Shown one piece after another: positions 1-6,475 of a stretch of DNA of 8,432 bases. The position numbers and the translations under genes are program-made. The stretch comes from CAVOBC01 sp963693635 (lineage in GTDB: Bacteria; Pseudomonadota; Gammaproteobacteria; Pseudomonadales; Azotimanducaceae), in assembly GCA_963693635.1 (NCBI GenBank), contig CAVOBC010000206.1, forward strand, positions 1 through 8,432. The letters run 5' to 3'. A model generated the notes under the pieces. That model was not told the DNA's origin. It was given only the letters and a program-made list of their open reading frames with translations, and ran no database searches. How positions within the stretch are numbered: the first letter of the stretch is position 1; every line of letters begins with the position of its first letter.

Positions 1-28
1 CAGAATAGACGTCGTGAAGATTAGGTGA

Positions 29-43
29 GTCCCGTCTCGGGAC
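29..43. repeat. Perfect hairpin-forming inverted repeat in the leader of the oxidase operon
   Basis: GTCCCG (29-34) and CGGGAC (38-43) are perfect inverted copies separated by TCT. No T-run follows, so it is not a classical intrinsic terminator. It lies about 100 bases before the first oxidase gene and could be a 5' leader hairpin, an operator, or the end of an upstream transcription unit. The bases 1-142 otherwise show no convincing gene: the only ATG-initiated frame is a 20-codon one at 64-126 without a clear ribosome binding site. Confidence 0.5.
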
Positions 44-142
44 CTGGGCTCGAGAAGCTGAACATGGCTGCAAGCAAGCGTGGGCTGCCAAAGCACATCG
101 CTGTGAGCAGGGGATTCAGCCAATAAGTAAAGGTATGTATAC

Positions 143-1537
143 ATGTTCCTAGCGGTTGTTTTGGTCCTGTTGGTCGTTGGTTCGATCATCTATCACATTG
201 TGAGCCCGTGGTGGTTTACGCCGATCGCATCACACTGGGATGCTATCGACATGACGGTCGACATCACCTTCTGGATCACGGGTGCGGTCTTTGTCGCGGT
301 CAACCTGTTCATGGCCTACGCCGTGATCAAATTTAGATACAAGAAAGAGGCGCGGGCGCACTACGAACCTGAAAACCCGAAGCTTGAGAGCTGGCTGACC
401 ATCATCACGGCACTCGGCGTCGCTGCGTTGCTCGCCCCCGGACTGTGGGTGTGGGGACAGTTCGTTAACGTCCCCGAGGAAGCCTGGGCACTCGAAGCGG
501 TTGGAGAGCAATGGCGCTGGACGTTCCGTCTGCCGGGCAAGGACGGGCAGTTGGGGACGACTGATGCCACGCTGATCAGCGTTGATAACCCGTTCGGCAT
601 GAACCCCCATGACGAGCGTGGACAGGACGATCTGCTCATTTTCTCTAACGAAGTGCATATCCCCATCGCCGAGCCGGTTCAGTTTTTGCTGCGTTCCAAG
701 GATGTCCTTCATGACTTTGCGGTCGCCGAATTCCGCGTGAAGATGGACCTTGTACCCGGCATGGTCACCTATCTGTGGCTGGAGCCAATCAGAACCGGCA
801 CCTTCGAGGTGCTCTGCGAGGAGCACTGCGGCATGGGCCACTTCACGATGAAGGGGCGCGTGGTCGTCGACAGCGCTGAGGATTTTGCCAAGTGGGAAGC
901 AGAGCAGATGACCTATGCGCAGTTCGCGGCGTTGCCAAAGGGTGATGCTGCCAAGGGTCAGGCCATGTATGCCGTCTGCAGTGCGTGTCACGGTGCTGAT
1001 GGCGCCGGCAATCGCGCATTGAACTCACCGAAGCTTGCCGGCCAGCGAACCTGGTACACCGAGCACCAACTGCGAAACTTCAAGAAGGGCGTTCGCGGTG
1101 CACTTGAAGAAGACGAATATGGTCGCCAGATGGCGCCAATGATGGCGACACTGGCCGATGATGAGGCCATTCGACATGTGTCTGCGTACATCGCGACACT
1201 GCCGAACACGAAGCCCGAAGTTTCGATCATTGGTGATGTCGAACGCGGCGAGGACTTGTACATCACCTGCAGCAAGTGTCATGGCAATGATGGCGAGGGC
1301 AAATACACGATGTACGCGCCTCGTCTCGCCGGCCAACAGGACTGGTATCTGAAGCGCCAGTTGCACAATTACAAACACGGCATCCGTGGCGGTAGTCATG
1401 ACAATGACTGGGTTGGGCCTATGATGGCGCTGATGTCGCGGATGTTGCGCGACGAAGAGTCGATGGACGATGTCATTGCATATATCAACTCGATGCCTCT
1501 TGAGGCGAAGGCGGAGTCAGTCCCGAGCGAGGGCTGA
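143..1537 (+). CDS. ctaC: Cytochrome c oxidase subunit II with a fused dihaem cytochrome c (c4-like) tail
   Basis: This is the CuA subunit of an aa3-type oxidase; it receives electrons on the periplasmic side and passes them to subunit I. Hydrophobic segments lie at residues 2-20, 43-62 and 86-106; the last two match the usual two-helix hairpin and the first is either a signal peptide or an extra helix. The cupredoxin domain (about 115-245) has a W124-R-W126 aromatic patch and the complete CuA set: H190, C225, E227, C229, H233, M236. Two c-type haem domains follow, with CSACH at 279-283 and CSKCH at 376-380 and candidate Met ligands near 330-334 and 427-431. At 464 residues it is far longer than a plain subunit II (usually about 250-300). 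The haem domains closely resemble the cytochrome c4 encoded at 5460-6080. The start has a TAAAGG element about 10 bases upstream. It is first in the operon, 53 bases before subunit I. Confidence 0.96.
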   Translation: MFLAVVLVLLVVGSIIYHIVSPWWFTPIASHWDAIDMTVDITFWITGAVFVAVNLFMAYAVIKFRYKKEARAHYEPENPKLESWLTIITALGVAALLAPGLWVWGQFVNVPEEAWALEAVGEQWRWTFRLPGKDGQLGTTDATLISVDNPFGMNPHDERGQDDLLIFSNEVHIPIAEPVQFLLRSKDVLHDFAVAEFRVKMDLVPGMVTYLWLEPIRTGTFEVLCEEHCGMGHFTMKGRVVVDSAEDFAKWEAEQMTYAQFAALPKGDAAKGQAMYAVCSACHGADGAGNRALNSPKLAGQRTWYTEHQLRNFKKGVRGALEEDEYGRQMAPMMATLADDEAIRHVSAYIATLPNTKPEVSIIGDVERGEDLYITCSKCHGNDGEGKYTMYAPRLAGQQDWYLKRQLHNYKHGIRGGSHDNDWVGPMMALMSRMLRDEESMDDVIAYINSMPLEAKAESVPSEG

Positions 1538-1574
1538 TTCGAGCGCCACGAGACCGAGACAACGAGAAGAATAG

Positions 1575-1582
1575 TAAGGAGG
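1575..1582 (+). promoter_or_regulatory. Consensus ribosome binding site of subunit I
   Basis: TAAGGAGG lies 8 bases before the ATG at 1591, a near-perfect match to the 16S rRNA tail. It fixes the start of subunit I and suggests this gene is translated most strongly in the operon, since the other oxidase genes have weaker sites. Confidence 0.85.
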
Positions 1583-1590
1583 AAGAACCG

Positions 1591-3336
1591 ATGGCCTATG
1601 TATCAATCGCGGAACGCGGCCAGGAAATCTCGCATCCCCATAGTTTCATAACCAAATACATATGGAGCCAGGACCACAAGGTCATCGCAATCCAGTACGG
1701 CATTGTGTCGATCTCGGTTGGTGTGGTGGCGATGATCCTGTCAGCGCTGATGCGACTGCAGCTCGGTTTTCCCGATACGTTCTCGCTCATTTCGCCGAAC
1801 GAGTATTACCAGTTTGTGACCATGCACGGCATGATCATGGTCGTCTATCTGCTGACCGCACTCTTTCTGGGGGGCTTCGGCAATTATCTGATTCCGCTCA
1901 TGTTGGGGGCGAGGGACATGGTGTTCCCGTACCTGAATATGCTCAGTTTCTGGGTCTATTTGCTGTCTGTCATCATCCTGATGGCGAGCTTCTTTGTGCC
2001 GGGTGGTCCGACGGGGGCCGGCTGGACCCTGTATCCACCGCAGGCCATCCTGCCGGGCACACCGGGCTCCGAATATGGCATCTTGTTGATGCTGATCTCG
2101 CTCGGTGTCTTCATCGTCGCCTTTACCATGGGCGGACTGAACTACGTCACCACGGTCCTGCAGGCGCGCACGCACGGCATGACCCTGATGCGTATGCCGC
2201 TTTCAATCTGGGGCATTTTCACCGCAACAGTGCTGGGTCTGCTCGCGTTTCCGGCGCTGCTCGTCAGCGCGATCATGATGACGTTCGATCGTCTGCTCGG
2301 CACCAGCTTTTTCATGCCTGCCATTGTCTCGCTCGGTGAGAACCTTGATTACAAAGGCGGCAGTCCGGTTCTCTTCCAGCATCTCTTTTGGTTCTTTGGC
2401 CACCCGGAGGTGTACATCGTTGCACTGCCGGCGTTCGGCATCGTCTCTGATCTCTTGAGCGTCCATGCGCGCAAGAACATCTTTGGCTACCGCATGATGG
2501 TCTGGGCGATCGTTTCGATCGGCGGCTTGTCCTTCATCGTGTGGGCGCACCACATGTACGTCAGCGGTATGAACCCGTATTTCGGTTTCTTCTTCGCAAC
2601 GACCACGCTGATCATCGCGGTGCCGACGGCCATCAAGGTCTACAACTGGGTTCTCACGCTATGGCAAGGCAACATCCACCTGCGGGTGCCCATGTTGTTT
2701 GCGATCGGTTTCATCTTCACCTTTACCCACGGTGGTCTGACCGGGCTCTTCCTCGGTAACGTGGTCATCGACCTGCCGTTGTCCGATACCTACTTCGTTA
2801 TCGGCCACTTTCACATGGTGATGGGCGTGTCACCGGTACTGGTGCTGTTCGGTGCCATCTATCACTGGTATCCCAAGATAACTGGCAAGATGTACAACGA
2901 AACGATGGGCAAGTGGCACTTCTGGATGACGCTCTTCGGCACCTACGCGATTTACCTGCCGATGCACTATCTCGGCTTCCTGGGTGTGCCGAGACGGTAC
3001 TACGCGTACTCGGGCACCGACTTCATTCCCGAGTCGGCGCAGATTGCTAATCAAGGTATCACCATCGCGGCTATCTTCGTCGCGCTGACCCAGTTGCTCT
3101 TCTTTGCCAATATGATCTGGGGCCTCGTCAGCGGACCGAAAGCATCCGGCAATCCCTGGGGTGCAACCACGCTCGAATGGCTGACCAAAGAGACGCCGCC
3201 TGTGCATGGCAACTGGGGTGAGGATACGCCGACGGTTCATCGCTGGGCGTATGACTTCAGTGTGCCGGGGCATGAAGAGGACTTCATTCCGCAAACGACA
3301 CCGCGACCGGAAGGCGAGCAGTCCGAGCCTACGTAG
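1591..3336 (+). CDS. ctaD: Cytochrome c oxidase subunit I (aa3-type, A1 family haem-copper oxidase)
   Basis: This is the catalytic subunit, reducing O2 to water and pumping protons across the inner membrane. The 581-residue protein has about 12 hydrophobic helices. Expected ligands are all present: H79 and H408 for haem a, H406 for haem a3, and H271, H320 and H321 for CuB. Y275 in the GHPEVY motif is the tyrosine that cross-links to H271 in known enzymes. E273 in that motif marks the A1 class and is the D-channel glutamate; D109 and N98 fit the D-channel entrance, and T346/K349 the K channel. One local difference from the common motif is GARDM (106-110) where many enzymes have GAPDM. The hydrophilic C-terminus (about 515-581) is acidic and proline-rich. 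The gene follows subunit II by 53 bases and precedes a subunit III-family gene by 48 bases. Confidence 0.98.
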   Translation: MAYVSIAERGQEISHPHSFITKYIWSQDHKVIAIQYGIVSISVGVVAMILSALMRLQLGFPDTFSLISPNEYYQFVTMHGMIMVVYLLTALFLGGFGNYLIPLMLGARDMVFPYLNMLSFWVYLLSVIILMASFFVPGGPTGAGWTLYPPQAILPGTPGSEYGILLMLISLGVFIVAFTMGGLNYVTTVLQARTHGMTLMRMPLSIWGIFTATVLGLLAFPALLVSAIMMTFDRLLGTSFFMPAIVSLGENLDYKGGSPVLFQHLFWFFGHPEVYIVALPAFGIVSDLLSVHARKNIFGYRMMVWAIVSIGGLSFIVWAHHMYVSGMNPYFGFFFATTTLIIAVPTAIKVYNWVLTLWQGNIHLRVPMLFAIGFIFTFTHGGLTGLFLGNVVIDLPLSDTYFVIGHFHMVMGVSPVLVLFGAIYHWYPKITGKMYNETMGKWHFWMTLFGTYAIYLPMHYLGFLGVPRRYYAYSGTDFIPESAQIANQGITIAAIFVALTQLLFFANMIWGLVSGPKASGNPWGATTLEWLTKETPPVHGNWGEDTPTVHRWAYDFSVPGHEEDFIPQTTPRPEGEQSEPT

Positions 3337-3384
3337 GCCCGGGCTCGCCACAGGTTTAGAACGCAGGAGAATCCGGGTAACCCC

Positions 3385-4050
3385 ATGGAAACTGTAGTTG
3401 CTCTCGTCGTCATTCTGGTAGCCGGGGCCTTTTGGTGGCTTTGGCGGCAGAGGATCTTTGAGAAGCCGTGGTTGACCCACGGCCCACTCGAGGACCACCC
3501 GAGCCACAATATTCGTCGTGTACCCGCTGCCAAGACCGGGTTGTTTCTGTTTTTGGTGATTGTCACCAGCCTCTTTTCGCTCTTTATCAGTGCCTATTTC
3601 GACCGGATGGATCTCGCCGACTGGCGGCCTGCGCCCGAGCCCGTACTGTTATGGGTGAACACGTTTGCGCTGATCCTCGGCAGTGTTGCGATGCAGTGGG
3701 CGTGGAGCGGCGCACGACGCAATGATGTGATCACGATGCAGCGTGGCCTCATCGCCGCGGGCGTGCTGACGACCGGGTTTGTCGTGGGTCAGATCTGGGC
3801 ATGGTTTCAACTCACCGGCGCGGGTTTTGGTTTGCAGAGCAATCCTGCGAGTGCATTTTTCTACGTGCTGACCGGCGTCCACGGTCTGCACATGATTGGC
3901 GGCATGTACGTGTGGTTGCGCACGGTCCGACGGCTCCTGGCGCGGGAGGAGTTGGAGCGGGTGGGCGGCGCCATCGAGCTTTGCAAGACGTACTGGCACT
4001 ACCTGCTGATCGTGTGGCTGGTGCTGTTTGGCCTGTTGTTGTCGACGTGA
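3385..4050 (+). CDS. Cytochrome c oxidase subunit III-family protein (first of two)
   Basis: This is an integral membrane protein of 221 residues with about six hydrophobic segments (3-20, 51-72, 89-107, 122-143, 157-178, 202-220). The stretch around 153-175, with H166 and H169 in a G-V-H-G-L-H context, and the YWH at 203-205 near the C-terminus match the subunit III family (haem-copper oxidase subunit III/CyoC type). It differs strongly from the second subunit III at 4117-4797, which has the more canonical motifs. Two subunit III-like genes beside a haem-c-bearing subunit II recall the CoxMNOP alternative oxidase of Bradyrhizobium, as I remember it. It probably stabilises subunit I or replaces part of a longer subunit III; its exact role is inference. 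The ATG at 3385 follows an AGGAG (3365-3369) at a rather long 15-base spacing, with a small GGGTAACCC hairpin in between. Confidence 0.88.
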   Translation: METVVALVVILVAGAFWWLWRQRIFEKPWLTHGPLEDHPSHNIRRVPAAKTGLFLFLVIVTSLFSLFISAYFDRMDLADWRPAPEPVLLWVNTFALILGSVAMQWAWSGARRNDVITMQRGLIAAGVLTTGFVVGQIWAWFQLTGAGFGLQSNPASAFFYVLTGVHGLHMIGGMYVWLRTVRRLLAREELERVGGAIELCKTYWHYLLIVWLVLFGLLLST

Positions 4051-4116
4051 TGTCAACGCGCAGCGGGCGACAAAACGATTCATCATTTTCAAGATTAACC
4101 AAGATAGAGAGACGAT

Positions 4117-4797
4117 ATGTCGGATAGCGTAGCAACTGCTGATACCCTTCAGGAGGGGGTCGCCGGCGCGGTCAAGGACTGGACATCGCCGATGCAGACG
4201 TTCCAGGTCCCCTGGGGCAAGGCGATGATGTGGATCTTCCTCCTGAGTGACACATTCATCTTCACCTGTTTTCTGACGGGCTACATGAGTGTACGCACGT
4301 CGACCAAGGTCGCGTGGCCCAACCCGAGTGAAGTGTTCGCGCTGCATGTCGGCGAAACCAATGTGCCACTGCTGCTGATCGCGATCATGACCTTCATCCT
4401 GATCTCCAGTAGTGGCACCATGGCTATGGCTGTGAACATGGGCTACGCCAAGCGCAAGAAGGCGGCCGTGTGGTTGATCGTCGCGACCGCTGGGTTCGGC
4501 GCGAGCTTTGTTGGCATGCAGGCATTCGAGTGGAGCAAGCTGATCGAAGAGGGCGTTCGACCCTGGGGAAACCCGTTCGGCGCTGCCCAGTTTGGCTCCA
4601 GTTTCTTTATGATCACCGGGTTCCACGGTGCTCACGTGTCCCTCGGCGTCATCTATCTGCTGTGGGTCGCTCGTCGCGTTGGGTCGGGGTATTACGATTC
4701 GAGTGGCAACTATGAACTCGTTGAGATCGCAGGCCTGTACTGGCACTTTGTCGATCTGGTCTGGGTATTTATTTTCGCATTTTTCTATTTGTGGTGA
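4117..4797 (+). CDS. ctaE: Cytochrome c oxidase subunit III (second, canonical short form)
   Basis: Subunit III packs against subunit I and helps keep the proton-pumping enzyme stable during turnover. The 226-residue protein has five hydrophobic segments (about 36-57, 84-107, 117-137, 160-184, 205-224), the short five-helix layout also seen in CyoC-type proteins. Family motifs are clear: FFMITGFHGAHV (163-174) and the C-terminal block at 201-226 containing GLYWHFVDLVWVF. The first 35 residues are hydrophilic and cytoplasmic. The gap after the previous gene is 66 bases and holds no hairpin that I can see; the ribosome binding site is a modest purine run (AGAGAGA, 4106-4112). The stop codon at 4795-4797 is 8 bases before the next start, which points to tight co-translation with the small subunit IV. 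Confidence 0.94.
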   Translation: MSDSVATADTLQEGVAGAVKDWTSPMQTFQVPWGKAMMWIFLLSDTFIFTCFLTGYMSVRTSTKVAWPNPSEVFALHVGETNVPLLLIAIMTFILISSSGTMAMAVNMGYAKRKKAAVWLIVATAGFGASFVGMQAFEWSKLIEEGVRPWGNPFGAAQFGSSFFMITGFHGAHVSLGVIYLLWVARRVGSGYYDSSGNYELVEIAGLYWHFVDLVWVFIFAFFYLW

Positions 4798-4805
4798 GGT
4801 AGCGC

Positions 4806-5138
4806 ATGTCTGCTGAAGAAGGACAACAACATCCGATCAAGCTGTATCTGTACATATGGACACTGCTGTTTGTTCTGAGTTTTTTCTCGTACCTTGTTGA
4901 CTACTTTGCCTTTCAGGGTGTGGTGCGCTGGACGCTGATCCTCATCTTCATGTTGCTGAAAGCGGGCTTCATCGTCGCGATCTTTATGCACATGGTTTGG
5001 GAGCGGATGGCGCTTGCAACCGCGATCTTGACGCCACCCGCGGCGCTGCTCGTATTTATTGGGCTAATGAGCGTTGAAGGTTATTACATCAACGGTTCAC
5101 GGCTTCTGTATTTTGCGACGATAGCCGCCGGCGGTTAG
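4806..5138 (+). CDS. Prokaryotic cytochrome c oxidase subunit IV (COX4_pro/CyoD-type small subunit)
   Basis: This is a 110-residue membrane protein with three hydrophobic segments (11-32, 42-63, 72-89), the size and layout of bacterial oxidase subunit IV. The K52-A-G segment running into F60-M61-H62 in helix 2 fits the family. Subunit IV is not catalytic; it is thought to help assemble or stabilise the subunit I/III core. It is the last gene of the operon, 8 bases after subunit III, with GAGGT (4796-4800) overlapping the upstream stop codon as its ribosome binding site. A strong terminator starts 23 bases after its stop. Confidence 0.9.
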   Translation: MSAEEGQQHPIKLYLYIWTLLFVLSFFSYLVDYFAFQGVVRWTLILIFMLLKAGFIVAIFMHMVWERMALATAILTPPAALLVFIGLMSVEGYYINGSRLLYFATIAAGG

Positions 5139-5161
5139 CGTCCTGTTTGCTGAGTGAAGCG

Positions 5162-5196
5162 AAAAAAAGCCCTGCGATTGAGCAGGGCTTTTTTTT
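5162..5196. terminator. Strong, probably bidirectional Rho-independent terminator
   Basis: A GCCCTGC stem (5169-5175), a six-base loop (GATTGA) and GCAGGGC (5182-5188) are followed by eight T (5189-5196) and preceded by seven A (5162-5168). It ends the + strand oxidase operon 23 bases after its last stop codon. The A-run becomes a T-run on the other strand, so the same element can also stop - strand transcripts coming from the cytochrome c4 gene, whose stop is 264 bases away. Confidence 0.95.
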
Positions 5197-5342
5197 GGCA
5201 GAAGGTTGCGGGCAGAAGGACGAGGGGCTTGGCCAATCCGACGTCGCAGGATGGGACCGCCGGGCGGTTTTCCTTGCGATCCGGCACGCCCGCGGAGGCT
5301 TCGCGGTGTCGCCAAGCCGCCAACCGGGTTGCGCCTATTCGA

Positions 5343-5366
5343 GTAAGTGGGTAAGTCGGTAAGTGG
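5343..5366. repeat. Three tandem copies of an 8-bp unit
   Basis: GTAAGTGG (5343-5350), GTAAGTCG (5351-5358) and GTAAGTGG (5359-5366) follow each other without spacers, differing at one base. They lie in the gap between convergent genes. The function is unknown; slipped-strand replication is the simplest origin. Confidence 0.8.
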
Positions 5367-5459
5367 GGCCCTCGATTCGGGTGTACGAGCGTGGGGTGGG
5401 TGCGTGTTCGATGGGAGGCTTCCCGCATGCGGGCCCTCATTGGCTCGGGGTTTAGTTCC

Positions 5460-6080
5460 TTACTTCAGGGACTTGATGTATGCGAGCACATCATTGATCG
5501 CCGCGTCGGTGGCGAGGACCCCAGCCATCGGCTTCATCTGCATGCCAAAGATGTCTTTTGGATCGCTGCCGCGGGCGCCACTTTTGTAGTTGGCGATTTG
5601 GCGTGCTATGTACCAGTCTTGCTGAATCGTCAGGTTGGGCGCATTCATCGCGGCGAGTCCCTTGCCATTCGCGCCGTGGCAGGTGGCGCAAACCATGTAT
5701 CCGGTCTTGCCCTTGGTCGCGTCGCCGGATGTCGTATGGGTGATCGCCGTGGGCGGGAGGTTTTCGATATACGCAGCGACGTTCGCGACGGCCAAGTCAC
5801 TGGGAAGCGTCATCGCCATCGGCCGCATCTGCATGCCGAACGTGTCTTTGGAATGGGTACCGCGGATACCTGTTTTGTAATTCTTGAGTTGTCGTTCGAC
5901 ATACCAGGCTTCTTGCCCTGCGATCGCTGGTGCGTTCAGTGCCGCATTACCCTCGCCATTTGCGCCGTGACAGGTTGTGCAGATGACATAAGCGGTTTTT
6001 CCGGCTGCCGCGTCGGCGGCGTGAGACAAGGGACTAACCAGCGCGAGCAGGAGCGCTGCGAGGACAACTTTCGACGGCAT
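5460..6080 (-). CDS. Dihaem cytochrome c4, periplasmic electron carrier
   Basis: The 206-residue precursor has a signal peptide (about 1-21, ending S-H-A-A) and two homologous c-type haem domains of roughly 90 residues. Haem-binding motifs are CTTCH (34-38) and CATCH (131-135); candidate Met axial ligands lie in F-G-M-Q-M contexts at 83-88 and 180-185. Size and two-domain layout match the cytochrome c4 family, which carries electrons from the bc1 complex to terminal oxidases in the periplasm. Both domains closely match the two haem domains at the end of the subunit II encoded at 143-1537, for example LNAP, AGQ..WY, QL.NYK.G.RG and VAAYI blocks. The gene is convergent with the oxidase operon. 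AGGAAA lies just upstream of the ATG at suitable spacing. It is likely a partner of the neighbouring oxidase; this is inferred from context and similarity. Confidence 0.95.
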   Translation of the reverse strand: MPSKVVLAALLLALVSPLSHAADAAAGKTAYVICTTCHGANGEGNAALNAPAIAGQEAWYVERQLKNYKTGIRGTHSKDTFGMQMRPMAMTLPSDLAVANVAAYIENLPPTAITHTTSGDATKGKTGYMVCATCHGANGKGLAAMNAPNLTIQQDWYIARQIANYKSGARGSDPKDIFGMQMKPMAGVLATDAAINDVLAYIKSLK

Positions 6081-6458
6081 ATCTTTTTCCTATCGGTATC
6101 CAGAGGTGGGTGCAGTGCTCGGATTGAGCGCCAGCCGTGCAGGCGTGGATTGTGCAACTCAAGGCAGGTCTTTGTCGGCCGCGGTGCGCGCAGCACTTTA
6201 CAACAACTCGAACGAGATTTGGAGAACGCACCGCGATGACCGATCGAATCGAGGGCCTCAATCGAGGCAACGATGTCAACCAACGACCGTTCTTCAACGA
6301 AGCGCTTGTCAGGACAATCAAGGCACAATGAAGCCCAATAATGCGCCGGTTGATGGTGCCTTGGCTCGAGTTAGCGTGACGCCTTTGACTCTCGCATACG
6401 ACCCTCGCCCATAACGACTCTCGCCCTTATGGTGTTCGTCCATAAACGACTTTCGGCC
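6081..6458. other. Intergenic region upstream of cytochrome c4, with a degenerate repeat array
   Basis: This 378-base gap must hold the cytochrome c4 promoter (read leftward), but I cannot identify convincing -35/-10 boxes. Its right part is a degenerate ~16-bp repeat array. A 31-codon + strand frame at 6236-6331 has GGAG 11 bases upstream and could be a small gene, but with no recognisable product. AATCGAGG occurs twice (6247-6254 and 6260-6267). Longer frames across the region on both strands look like chance. Confidence 0.5.
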
Positions 6459-6475
6459 TTACGATTCGTCTTTCA
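6385..6475. repeat. Degenerate ~16-bp tandem repeat array with an embedded hairpin
   Basis: The unit is close to ACGACYYTCGSCCWTA. The best copies are 6398-6413 and 6414-6429 (directly abutting) and 6446-6461; weaker copies are 6385-6398, about 6430-6445 and about 6461-6475. The TCG core recurs at 13-17 base intervals. TTATGG (6427-6432) and CCATAA (6440-6445) form a hairpin with a seven-base loop inside the array. The array runs over the stop codon of the - strand gene at 6459-7091, so it could be a protein-binding array, a 3' processing or termination signal, or decayed repeats. Confidence 0.55.

Larger units (their letters stand above)
5139..5459. other. Intergenic region between the convergent oxidase operon and cytochrome c4 gene
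   Basis: This 321-base gap holds the intrinsic terminator (5162-5196), a three-copy 8-bp tandem repeat (5343-5366) and a perfect 12-bp palindrome CCCGCATGCGGG at 5422-5433, about 27 bases beyond the cytochrome c4 stop. GGGA (5413-5416) and TCCC (5421-5424) form a second short inverted repeat overlapping it. Several 60-100 codon frames cross the region on both strands, but none has a good ribosome binding site or recognisable protein, so I see no gene here. Confidence 0.6.

Noticed and set aside
64..126. 20-codon frame upstream of subunit II as a leader peptide
   Set aside because: It has no good ribosome binding site, and a 20-codon frame is easily found by chance; no regulatory codon pattern or attenuator follows it.
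230..991. 253-codon - strand open frame opposite subunit II
   Set aside because: It mirrors conserved CuA-domain coding sequence; the product shows no motif and no ribosome binding site was evident.
2830..3507. 225-codon - strand open frame across the end of subunit I and start of the first subunit III gene
   Set aside because: It is antisense to two real genes, crosses their boundary, and gives an Arg-rich product with no recognisable domain.
3649..4746. 365-codon - strand open frame across both subunit III genes
   Set aside because: It is antisense to two clearly recognisable membrane proteins, spans their intergenic gap, and its product is low-complexity, His/Arg/Gln-rich sequence with no family resemblance. 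Such shadows are expected in GC-rich DNA.
5936..6328. 130-codon - strand frame overlapping the start of cytochrome c4
   Set aside because: It begins with TTG and overlaps the well-supported c4 signal peptide in another frame. Its N-terminal part looks somewhat protein-like, but the rest does not.
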